Assembly (NCBI GenBank): GCA_014905825.1
Contig: JACGCN010000009.1
Coordinates: forward strand, 992,001 to 1,056,000
Origin: Lyophyllum atratum
Taxonomy: Eukaryota; Basidiomycota; Agaricomycetes; Agaricales; Lyophyllaceae
Length of the DNA stretch: 64,000 nucleotides
Reading direction: 5' to 3'
Shown here: positions 46,760 to 56,132 of the stretch, in pieces
How positions within the stretch are numbered: position 1 is the stretch's first letter
How the letters are laid out: every line of letters starts with the position of its first letter
Notes under the pieces: generated by a model
Seen by the model: only the letters and a program-made list of their open reading frames with translations
Told to the model about the DNA's origin: nothing
Database searches by the model: none
Program-made: the position numbers and the translations under genes

Positions 46760-48607
46760 ATGAGCCACCTCGACCCCGCACAGCAGCAGGCTCTCTCACA
46801 GCTCCAGGCTCTTATACACGGAACTGATCAGGATGTCGCTATTAGCGTCCTCGACAGCGTCGGCTGGGATGTCCAGGTACTCCACTTCCTGTCCCGACGT
46901 CGACACCACTGACACACCCGTTAGCGCGCCGTCGACCTCATATTTGACTCTGCTGCGCCCCCTCCAATGCAGCAATTCGAGATAGACGACAGCGATGTTG
47001 GTGCTCCACGTCGACCCCAGTCGACAACGTCCCTCTACCAGCTGGCGCGCCCCTTTCTCACCATATTTGCGTACCCTTTCCACATCCTGTCCAACATCTT
47101 CCGTTTCATCTTTGGCATACTCCGTATCCCCGTGCCGCAATTCCGTTTCTCTTCGCTCAACTTCTACCGTCCCCTTCCTCGACGTCCTTCTCGTACCGTG
47201 GGCGGAGGACCAGACAGATGGGTCCGCGAGCTGGAAGAAGAGACTGGCGCCGTGTCCATCGGCACTGCGAGGGCCGATGCGTCCACTACAGCGACGGATA
47301 TGGCGGGTCCCTCCACGCTGACAGCCCGCCCAAGAGGGTTTGACGACAGCACCAAGTTCTTGCCAGACTTTACTCTGGGTAGCTATGATGAGGCCCTCAG
47401 GATATGCCAGCGAGACGCCAGGATCGGATGCATCATCTTAGTCAGTGAGGAGCATGACGATGTCCCAGAGTTTAAGAGGTGCGTGCTACAATGCTTCTGG
47501 TATGGGTCTACTGACGACGTGGCTGTAGGTCTACTCTTACAGACCCCGACTTTGTCAAGCTCCTACATGAAAACAACGTGGTCGTCTGGGGCGGGGATGT
47601 ACGTGACCAAGAGGCCTGGGGTGGTGAGATGCTTTTCACCATATGCCTGGCAAGTGCTAAACTATGCTACTACAGCTGCCGAAAAGCTACAGGCAACAAC
47701 CTACCCTTTCGTAGCCTTCCTTGCGCTACAGCCGCGTAGGAGCCCTGCGTCATCCTCCTCATCGCGTTCGAGCACCCCTGCTCCCAACTTAACGGTGCTT
47801 TCGCGGCACCAGGGCCCCAGCACGGCCGGCGGCCCCACATCTGCACACACGTTGTCTGGGCATCTGACCACTCAGCTTCTGCCGCGTGTCACGCCGTTCC
47901 TTGACCGTATACATCAGACACAGAGAGAACGAGAGAGGGATAGAAGGCTGAGGGAGGAGCAGGACCTTGCTTTCAGGGAGACGGCGAGGCGGGACCGTGA
48001 ACGCATCGAAGGCAAGATGGAAGAGGAGCGGAGACAAAAGGAAAGCCTGCGCCTTGAGGCGGAGCAGGAAGAGAAGAGGAGGCAAAGAGAGCAGGAGAGG
48101 AAAAGGGAGAAGGAGAGGCGGGTGGAGTGGAGGCGATGGGAGAGGCGCGTGCAGGCTGCGAGCAGGGAGCCGGAGAAGGGCATGCGCGTAGCGGTGAGGC
48201 TGCCGACTGGCGGGCGCGTGATTAGGGCGTTTGCACCTGAGCAGACGTTGACGGCGCTCTATGCTTTTGTGGATGCGCAGTTGGTGCCATCTGGGATGGA
48301 TGCACAGGAGGATCCTGTGACGTCCCCAGAGGGAGATGCGTGGGACAGCGTAGATCTAGAGAAGTGTTTGGAAAGGCAGATTTCGAAGGCGGAGGACGCG
48401 AGGGAGTGGTGGGGTTTCCAATTGGCGTCGGCGTACCCAAGGAAGGAAATTCGGTGGGAGCGCGGCGTTCGGATAGGGGAGGTGGAGGCGTTGAGAGGTG
48501 GTGGACAGGTTGTGGTGGAGATGGTGGGTAATGGGAAGGAAAGTAATGGACGGTCGAGTGGGGAAGGGGATGGCGACGGGTATGATACAGAAAGCGATGG
48601 AGAGTAA
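46760..48607 (+). CDS. UBA-UAS-UBX protein (FAF2/UBXD8-like Cdc48 adaptor)
   Basis: Probable Cdc48/p97 adaptor of the ER and lipid droplets. Four exons (46760-46876, 46925-47478, 47529-47623, 47676-48607) give 565 residues. The N-terminal UBA-like helix bundle ends at AVDLIFDSA. A hydrophobic hairpin follows (LTIFAYPFHILSNIFRFIFG, then ILRIPVPQFRF), as in ER-inserted UBXD8. The UAS thioredoxin-like part includes RICQRDARIGCIILVSEEHD and NNVVVWGGDV. A long charged coiled coil (about residues 375-445, RERERDRRLREEQD) leads into the C-terminal UBX domain, with RVAVRLPTGGRVIRAF and an R-containing turn. The extreme C-terminus is acidic. Domain order matches FAF2/Ubx2-type adaptors used in ER-associated degradation. 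Confidence 0.87.
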
Positions 48608-49769
48608 GCTGTTGGGTACGTCTTTTTGATTTATTCTTCTTAGATTATATTACACTTCAGGCTATATATGAGATGGGTGGAAGGAGGTGAAGTCGCGCAA
48701 ATCACTGAACGAAGCGGGTGGCTAAGGCACTAACTACCCAGTTTAAAGAGGTAAAAGTCGGCCGTCCGAGCCCATATATTGTCATCCTCGAAGCGTTCCC
48801 TGCCTCCTTAGCCCTTCGTATCTTCGCTAGTCGCATTCCTTGATCCGTTCCATTGAGGTCATAAATTGAGGTCATAAAGGTGGAAGCGCCATCTCATACT
48901 GTAGGTGTACGAAGACACGACTTCCATCAAAAGTGTGCGTAGGTACATACGCGAAGAAAGTCATGGGCATTCGCATTCAAGCATAGCCTAAGCTATGGCG
49001 ATACATGCGTGGGTGTAACTTGAGGTGCCCCAGAGATGTATGCTCATCTATATTCGAATGCATCGTGCGTATATGTACCTGAACATGGCCTTGCAGGGAA
49101 GGTAATGGCAAGCGACAGGTCGCAACGTCGTAATTCGGAGATGTATCATGTAGATACGTAGATGCGCCATGAAAGGATAGAGTAACGGACCCGCATCAGG
49201 GATTGGACAAGCGTGGGTGTGTGGTGTTTATGCCGGGGGAGACAGAGAAAAAGAGAATTGCAGAGGAGGCTGGATGTGAGTGGGTGCTATTGCCCGTATG
49301 TTGGATGTTGGGTAGATGTTTGAGGAGGGGATGGCATACAACGGCGGGGTGTGCGTGCGTCAGAGGACAGCACAAATCCAAGCGTTGTCATCGCTGTGAT
49401 AACCTAATTGGGTCTGATTGTAGATCCTATGTACATCGAACTGACAAAGGGGCGATGGGCGTTGGAGAGGACGTCAAAGTAGCATTGCAATACTGATACA
49501 ACATGCAGGGTAACCTACCGATCCGCTGAAAATCTCGATATCCAATCATCGATTACACCATCCAACTGATGAGCCGACTGTTTCAGAGCTCTTTCATCTT
49601 CGTCCTCGAGTGTGTGTATGCGCGCGCGCGTGATGAGTCTCGCGCCCTGCCGCGAGTCGCGAGGTGGGGATCCGGGGTGCATGCGCATGGTTAGGGTTGT
49701 GGGCGAGCAGGGAATGGGAGTGCGGGTCCCGAAGATGCTCTTTTGCGTTCCATCTCGTGCCGAGCACCA
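48608..49769. other. 1.2-kb convergent region, no gene
   Basis: This lies between the stops of the UBX gene and LSM8. No supported gene. A tandem copy of a 13-bp unit (GAGGTCATAAATT, then GAGGTCATAAAGG) occurs near 48855-48880. A (CG)n stretch at about 49620-49630 (GCGCGCGCGC) is the only other feature. I looked for tRNA arms here and found none that fold convincingly. Confidence 0.45.
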
Positions 49770-50160
49770 TCAGTAGCGGATTGGGGGGATGGGCTCCGCG
49801 CGGATGGTGGAGAGGTCAACGGCGGAGTCGAGCGCGTCGTCGATTTCGCCGATCAGGACGCTGGACCATGGAGTCAGTCGCAAGTTGAGACGAAGAGGGT
49901 AGAGCACGTACACCATGTCACCTTTGACGAGGTAGAGGCCGAGCGGGATTTCCTCGACGCCTTCTTCGAGGCTGTAGACGCGCTCCTTGGAGTCGGAGAG
50001 GACGACATTGGACTTTTGGTCGTAGCCGGCCATGGTGCCGACGATGGCGCGGCCGTCTTGGAGGATGAGGAGGACGCGGCCTGGTGCTGGGGGTGAGTGG
50101 GTGGTTGTTGAGGAAAGAGAGAGAGTACTTACGGTCGACATAGCCCTGAAGACTGGACAT
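49770..50160 (-). CDS. LSM8: U6 snRNA-associated Sm-like protein LSm8
   Basis: Subunit of the nuclear LSm2-8 ring that binds the U6 snRNA 3' end. Three exons on the minus strand (50160-50133, 50080-49912, 49860-49770) give 95 residues. It begins MSSLQGYVDRRVLLILQDGR. Sm motif 1 continues IVGTMAGYDQKSNVVLSD, and Sm motif 2 lies around LYLVKGDMVVLIGEID. It ends with the family-typical STIRAEPIPPIRY. The intron 49861-49911 joins GDMV to VLIGEID; without splicing the frame runs through a non-family insert. Introns are 52 and 51 nt. The call is certain. It is divergent from the TPT-family gene, 150 bp between ATGs. Confidence 0.96.
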
Positions 50161-50310
50161 GGCGTTGGAAGGGGAGCAGAGTCCGGGGTCCTGGCCCGAG
50201 GTGCAATGAAGCCGCACGTGCCGACGACGCCGAACATTGTTGCTGTCCCGTCAACGCCGCTTGTCAGTCGGCATGTCCAGCCCTCTTAATATCCTTCCTT
50301 TCTCTCATCC
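50161..50310. promoter_or_regulatory. 150-bp bidirectional promoter, LSM8 / TPT-family transporter
   Basis: The divergent ATGs at 50160 (minus) and 50311 (plus) leave 150 bp for both promoters. It is GC-rich, with a pyrimidine block (CTTCCTTTCTCTC) directly before the plus-strand ATG. No TATA box is seen. Confidence 0.45.
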
Positions 50311-51746
50311 ATGCTCAACGAAAAATCCCCGCCCGGCCTCGACCCCTCCGACCTCGAGATGGCCGAGCTCACAAAAGAGACGTTCACTCCCCACACACCC
50401 GTCCTTCCTTCCCCCGCCTCCGCATCCCCTGCCTCCCCACGCAAGCTCACCGCGACCACCATCATCCCCATCTGGATCCTCCTCTCCTCCAGTGTTATCA
50501 TCTACAACAACTACGTGTACAACACACTCGAGTTCAAGTACCCCGTCTTCACCGTCACTTGGCATCTTACCTTTGCCGCCATCGGCACACGTGTCCTCCA
50601 ACGCACAACAAACCTCCTTGATGGCGCTCGCGATGTACACATGGACCAAGCCCTCTTCCTTCGTCGTATCTTGCCCATCGGCATCCTTTTCTCCGGTAGC
50701 CTCATTCTCAGCAACACGGCGTACCTTTATCTGAGTGTCTCGTACATCCAAATGCTCAAGGTGTGTGCTCAAAATGTTCAACGTTTTGCCACATCCACTG
50801 ATAAGCGCGTAGGCCTTCACCCCCGTCGCGATTCTGCTCATATCGTGGACATTCCAGCTGCAAGACCCCAACAAGAAGCTCGGTCTCATCGTCGTCATGA
50901 TCTCGTGTGGCGTCGCCCTCGCGTCCCATGGCGAGCGCCTTTTCCACCTCGGCGGCTTCTTAGTACAGGCGGGTGCAGTATTGGTCAGTAACCTATTCCT
51001 TTTTCTTCAGAGTCGAGTTGACGATTCTTACGTCCTCCTTTCACTGACTTCTATTTTACACTTTTTGCATTTACCTTCGCCTTCCTTGCATCTGCCGTTC
51101 TCGGCCTTGCGAACTTCCCGGCGCCCACAGTTTGAGGCCTCCCGTCTAGTCCTCATTCAGATCCTCCTACACAACATGAAGATGGACCCACTCGTTTCCC
51201 TCCACTACTACGCTCCTGTCTGTGCCCTCATCAACCTCTGCATCTTACCCTTCACCGAAGGTGCGTTTCGTGTTTGATTCTATCTTCCATATCCTCATCC
51301 CTTTGGGTTTGACTAGGCCTCGCACCCTTCCGGGACCTCCATCTGCTCGGTCCGCTTGTGCTCTTGACCAACGCGGGTGTCGCCTTCCTCCTTAACGTCG
51401 CAGCTGTCTTCCTCGTCGGGGTCGGTAGTGGATTGGTCCTTACGCTCGCGGGCGTGTTCAAGGTGTGTTTGCTCTCCTTTCTTCCCCTTGCCTGGTCCCT
51501 GTGTCGTCGGTTCCCAGCATGCCGTCGTCATATCGTCAAGGCTTCACATGCATTGTAACTCCTGGCTACTTCCCGTTCCATACGTGATGATTGATATGTA
51601 CTCGTGCTGACCCTGTGACACAGGATATTCTTCTTATCTCTGGTTCGGTCGTTATATTCGGCAATGCCATCACACCTCTGCAGGTATTTGGGTACTCCAT
51701 CGCCCTCGGCGGGCTTGTCCTCTTCAAAACTTCGGGCGGCAAGTAG
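50311..51746 (+). CDS. TPT/DMT-superfamily transporter (nucleotide-sugar or sugar-phosphate type)
   Basis: Ten-span transporter of the triose-phosphate-translocator branch, probably in the ER or Golgi. Five exons (50311-50760, 50813-50983, 51131-51260, 51317-51462, 51624-51746) give 339 residues. A hydrophilic N-terminus rich in Pro, Ala and Ser precedes IIPIWILLSSSVIIYNNYVY. The recognisable TPT blocks are PVFTVTWHLTFAAIGTRVL, LSVSYIQMLKAFTPVAILLI, EASRLVLIQILLHN and the final GNAITPLQVFGYSIALGG. Two introns (147 and 161 nt) are about three times longer than the local norm. I checked the frame across both and the sum is a multiple of three. Substrate unknown. Confidence 0.85.
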
Positions 51747-52410
51747 AAGCAAGGCAGTGCGGACCAAGATCGGTGGATGCTTTGGATGCGCGGTGGATTC
51801 GCGGCAAAGAAGCACCATCATATGCAGCACACAGCGCACTTGCAGCGCAGCCGCGTTAGGTTGCCCTACGTCCTTATTTTACTTTCTCTCTCTCTTTGGG
51901 ACTCGGAGTCGGACCTCGCGCATTCTTTTAATTTCTTGGCCATGATCATCGTCGTGCGGCGTCACGACGATACTGATCCTTTCGCTCCTCACTGCTCTCT
52001 GTATCTTTTTCAACCGACTTTCCCCAACCATTGGATTGCCCTGGCCACAGATAGTCACCACCATCCAATCTCCTCGCTGACACCCTTACTTTGTGTTGCC
52101 ACCTCCCGCACTGATACCGCAGTGATATGTACACCATACACACACACATCCCATCTACCCCTCACTCATTATATCCCATCGCCCGTTAGTTTTCTCTGTA
52201 GAATACCATCAGGGGACTGAAATTGTCCAGCATGCATTACCCGCTCGTACATACACTGTACATATCATATCATAGAGTACATACCATACTGTCTATAGAG
52301 ACAGGCTTATAAAAATCAGCTGTTGATATGGTGAAGACGACTTTCTCTGAGGGTGCGGCAGTTGTGGATCAAGCTCTGTTGCAGTACCTAGGACTACTTA
52401 ACAATTAATA
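51747..52410. other. 0.66-kb intergenic region, transition from genes to mobile elements
   Basis: This is the 3' region of the transporter gene. No gene seen. The sequence becomes AT-richer and ends at the TA duplicated by the MITE insertion. Confidence 0.45.
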
Positions 52411-52967
52411 GGGGTCTTCAGAGTTGGCGCAACGGCCGTTTCGAAACGGCTGTTTAAAAAGAAAAAGATTTCGAGCGTTTCAAAAAAGTTGCAACGGCAA
52501 GTCACAAAATCGAAACCGCATCACTTTGGTTTTCAGCATGCTGCTGCCTGCTGTTGCGGCTTCGAACGGAGCTTCATTATCAGTCGGAGATGCCCGATGT
52601 GGACGTGGGTGAGATACTTGGTAACTTCGTATTTTCCGTCGCACAACGCGCTACGTTCACTCGAAAGAAGCGCGTTCATCTGCTGTTGACATTTTGTGGA
52701 CGAGGCATCTCCGGGATCCCGCAGAATAGTTGTGAAGGGCGAGATAGATTGACATTTCCTCATCAGTCAATCAGCGCGTTATCTCAAGTTTGGGTCACCG
52801 CCATCTCTCAATTGCTCAAATCAAGCTCAGCTCGATGTTGAAACAGTTTAAATCACAAATCGCAACGGGGTGCCTTCGAGCGGTCAAAGTGGTTTCGATT
52901 CAAAGCTTTGTTTTCAAAACTGAAATTACCGTTTCGAAACGGCCGTTGCGCCAACTCTGAAGACCCC
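52411..52967. mobile_element. 557-bp MITE with 39-bp perfect terminal inverted repeats and TA target duplication
   Basis: The left end starts GGGGTCTTCAGAGTTGGCGC at 52411. The same sequence in reverse complement ends at 52967, and the two ends match for 39 bp without a mismatch. Inside each repeat is CCGTTTCGAAACGG, itself a palindrome. A TA flanks both sides (52409-52410 and 52968-52969), the target duplication of Tc1/mariner-type elements. The 479-bp interior has no credible protein, so it is non-autonomous. Two identical 39-bp ends indicate recent insertion or continued mobility. Confidence 0.85.
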
Positions 52968-53165
52968 TAATGACGTCCACATGTGCCGCAAGAAATAAAC
53001 ATGGTGCTTGGCAGCACTAATTTCTGTCATTTTCGTGGCTCACCATTCATCTCCCTGTTTCACTTATCCCATTTTGCTGGAATTTTTGGAACTTGCTGAA
53101 GGATATTCTAGAGCTGCTTGGCTGACTCCAAGGAGGCTGCTTCAGCACTTGCATCGGGTCTTCAC
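52968..53165. other. Host sequence between MITE and LTR element, possible 3' piece of the cysteine-cluster relic
   Basis: 198 bp lying between two insertions. Read on the minus strand, positions 53165 to about 53047 are open. After removal of the LTR element and one TTCAC copy they continue in frame from the sequence at 62407-62450. This suggests it belongs to the same disrupted locus as the relic at 62438-63765. Confidence 0.35.
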
Positions 53166-53308
53166 TGTTGGGAATTGTGTCGTTCTCGAGGAAATCGGCA
53201 TAATTCGTGTTTATTTACATGTATTTACTTCAGATGTTCTTGACCCTGAACTATGACAATCAAGGCAGTTATCTCCCTTTCTCAGGCACGCGAGATCGTA
53301 TTCCAACA
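53166..53308 (+). repeat. 5' LTR (143 bp)
   Basis: Begins TGTTGGGA and ends TTCCAACA, so TG...CA ends with short inverted termini. It differs from the right copy at five positions, all transitions, plus one 1-bp gap. The host TTCAC lies directly outside at 53161-53165. The sequence just inside (GGTTATGGGCCC, 53309 on) is in the primer-binding-site position; I cannot match it to a specific tRNA. Confidence 0.85.
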
Positions 53309-54168
53309 GGTTATGGGCCCCGGACTTGCCCTACATTGTTGCTGTTGACCCCCATGAAGGCCCTTCACGTGGGAACGAACCGGAAAGCCCTCAGGTCAGG
53401 AGGCCATTGGACGATGCACAGTCACTGCGTTTTCCCGAAGATATCCACTAGGTGAAAACAGGTATAAATATTGATAGAATCCGAAAATATCATGGCCTAC
53501 GCCATCTGACATATAAAGCCGTGATTATGCACGGAATTGTTATAAACGCCCAACATAGCCAGGGGGAGGAGATTTAGTCAATCACAAATTGTCACCCCAC
53601 AGACATGCAGTCAATCCACGTAGCGACATTTAAGACATACTATCAATCCATGCATCGATATTCTGGCAAAGCTTAATATCCACAGGGCTCCAGATGGTCA
53701 AGGCAATCGATCTAGCGGCTGAAAGAAACGGCTTCGAGATATAATCGAGGGTGGCAAGATAAGATTTATTTTTGTAATCTATGACATCATTCCCCTGCCT
53801 CCTCCCCACCACCCACCGCCTCGTCCCGCGTCGCTGCCCTGCTTTGCTCCGACTGGCATCACATGCTGAAAGCGTTACTAACTTGATCAATCGCCGGAAT
53901 TGCCAGAACACAAACGTGTCGGGCTACCGACTACAGTTACGGGATCGAGCATCGGTGTGTTGCGCGTCGGGGGGAACCATATATCCCCGATTGATGCCTG
54001 CAAATTAAGAGAAATATGAGCTTTGAAATGGTGATACAAGCATAAAACTGACCCGGGCTGTCCCGTCCTGAGATATAACGGATCTGGAGCATGAACGTTC
54101 TTGGGATTTGGAAGCGACATCTAAGACACCATCTGCACTGAGCTCCCATCAGTACTTAGCACTCGACC
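53309..54168. other. Left interior of the LTR element, no gene
   Basis: 0.86 kb with no supported reading frame. It should contain the primer-binding site at its left end and the promoter of the decayed plus-strand gene at its right end. A CACTA pentamer at about 53447 is too short to be called a transposon terminus. Confidence 0.4.
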
Positions 54169-56032
54169 ATGACCAACCCTGCGAGCACTTACAATCTGGG
54201 ACACTTGGGCTTTCAAGTGCCGAACCAGCAGAACGGTCCGGTGAGTTCTCCTGCTTTTCAAAAAATAGCAGCTCACTCACGACGCATAGGGTTATGCCTC
54301 AGTTCAGGCCCCAAATCAGGGGACTGGCCACATCGCCTACCCCCAACAATCAATGCCAACGATGGGAGGACACGTTAGTATTGAATTGATCAGAATGACG
54401 GATGAGAAATACCTAAGTACTATCCACAGATGTATTCGCATGGCTATGGTCACAGCAACGGACTGAATATGTCGATGCCGAATGTGAGTACAGGCGTCAT
54501 CCACTTTATATACCATCACTCACCAATATTTGCAGAGCCCAATGACCCAGGCTCCCATACTGACAATGGCCTCTCCTGGATTGCATCTAGAGGGCCACGC
54601 TATGTGGTCTGAGAGTCCAGTCGTCGGCAGCAACAATGGCGACGTGGTGTTGCAACAGGTTCAAAACACCATAGCACGCTTGCAGGCTGCTCAGGAGCTT
54701 CTCGATGGCACTGTCAAGCAGCAAAGCGACACAATCAAACAGCAAGAAAATAAAATACGGTCAATGGAGGCTGAAGACGCGTCCTCTCACTGGTAACCCT
54801 CAGGAGAAGAATGACAAGCTCAAGGTGAAGTCTTTCTAAGCCCTAACAAGATAAGTGTAGAACCTAACACCATTGTTAGTGTGTTGTTCGAGCTGTCATG
54901 AAGGACTTGCTTGGCATGGATGGGAAAATGATGCTCCCAGCGCCGTTGAAGAGCGGGGAAGCACTTCGCACTGCTCCCGATGGAACACGCACGCATGTGG
55001 AACCCTGATTGGTCTGAAGGCCCGACCGTCGGCAGCGTCAATCCTGACTACATAAAAACTGTGGTTCGAATTGCAAAGCAAAGAGAAGTTGTAAGTCGAT
55101 CTTGTCTGATGTAAAGAAAGGCTGACACACTCACGAGAACAGGCGACACCAACAGCAGGGATACCAGGAGGCGAGATCTCCGAAAGTGTCTTGAGGAAGA
55201 TGGCACATGCATATTTCGGAACCTTGCGAAACAATTATAGAACCGCCGCCACTGAGGCCGGTGCCAAACGTCGCGCTAAGAAAAATATTGGAAGTAAGAT
55301 CCGCAATAGGAAGCACATGGTGAGTACGTCTTCAATGGGAGGAGATCATGCACTCACGACTTAGCAGAAATCAAACAAGATGCGCGAGAAGATTGAAGTA
55401 TTCCAGGCCACATATGGCGAGGCCGAGACCGAGGGCCTTGAGAACATCATTCTCACAGACTGGATGTCGTCTGAGCATTCTAACGACGAGAGTGACGAAA
55501 CCACCAATGAGTTTAAAGCTCATAAAAAGAAGCACATGGGATCTAACCCTGGTCTGGAGGTGTGCGAGCTGAAATGGCAGTCGCTGGCTGTGAGTACAAA
55601 CACTTCTGTATTTGAAAGTGAGCTAACGTTTCTGTGCAGTTGAAAAAGATCTATGCTCGCCTTAAGAAATTCCATCGTGATGCAGCCAGGCCTGAGCCAG
55701 GCCAACCTCGAAATGCCCGTGGTCGCCGGGGTGTGGGAAGGCGTGCGCGGTATCCAGGCTTCTCAGGGCATGCAAACCATGACCCGCCCATTCTGGCTAC
55801 TCGTTTCAAGTTGAAGCCGTTCGCATTCTGCGTCAGTAGACGCTGGGCTAGGGAAACTGATAATGAGTCAATGGCTCTCGATCCGGATCTCGAGAACTTC
55901 ACCATCTCGACTCTGACGATCCCGACTTCTGACTTGGACGCCGAAGACCTTGAGTACCTTGGGAATGATAAGGAAGACGATCAGGAAGATGAGGCGGGAG
56001 CTCAGGGCGGCAATGCAGGAAACGAAGGATAA
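54169..56032 (+). pseudogene. Decayed companion gene of the Tnp2-type transposase
   Basis: Eight exon-like blocks can be followed: 54169-54240, 54290-54373, 54430-54483, 54536-54824, 54880-55090, 55143-55319, 55365-55589 and 55640-56032, with canonical introns of 45-56 nt. The protein-like sequence starts MTNPASTYNLGHLGFQVP, has a Gln-rich coiled segment (QNTIARLQAAQELLDGTVKQ), a basic KRRAKKNIGSKIRNRKH and an acidic C-terminus (EDDQEDEAGAQGGN). Two frameshifts break it: one near 54775-54795, where the frame hits TAA, and a 4-bp ACGC duplication at about 54985-54997, after which MWNPDWSEGPTVG appears in another frame. Genes of this kind accompany Tnp2-type transposases in mushrooms; no function is known. 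It converges on the transposase gene, 100 bp stop to stop. Confidence 0.6.
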
Positions 56033-56132
56033 GAGTTGGGAGTACGCTTGAATACTGCACAAAAACTACTACTGAACACCAAGCAATGTTAGCGCAGTCT
56101 AGATATTGACAAATATAACAACTTACCCGCTT

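Noticed and set aside
48700..48800. A tRNA-like stretch (GGCTAAGGCACTAACTACCC...)
   Set aside because: I could not fold an acceptor stem, anticodon arm and a standard B box together. No convincing tRNA gene was found by eye in the window.
52554..52841. 95-codon open frame inside the MITE
   Set aside because: No transposase-like sequence and random composition; the element is better explained as non-coding.
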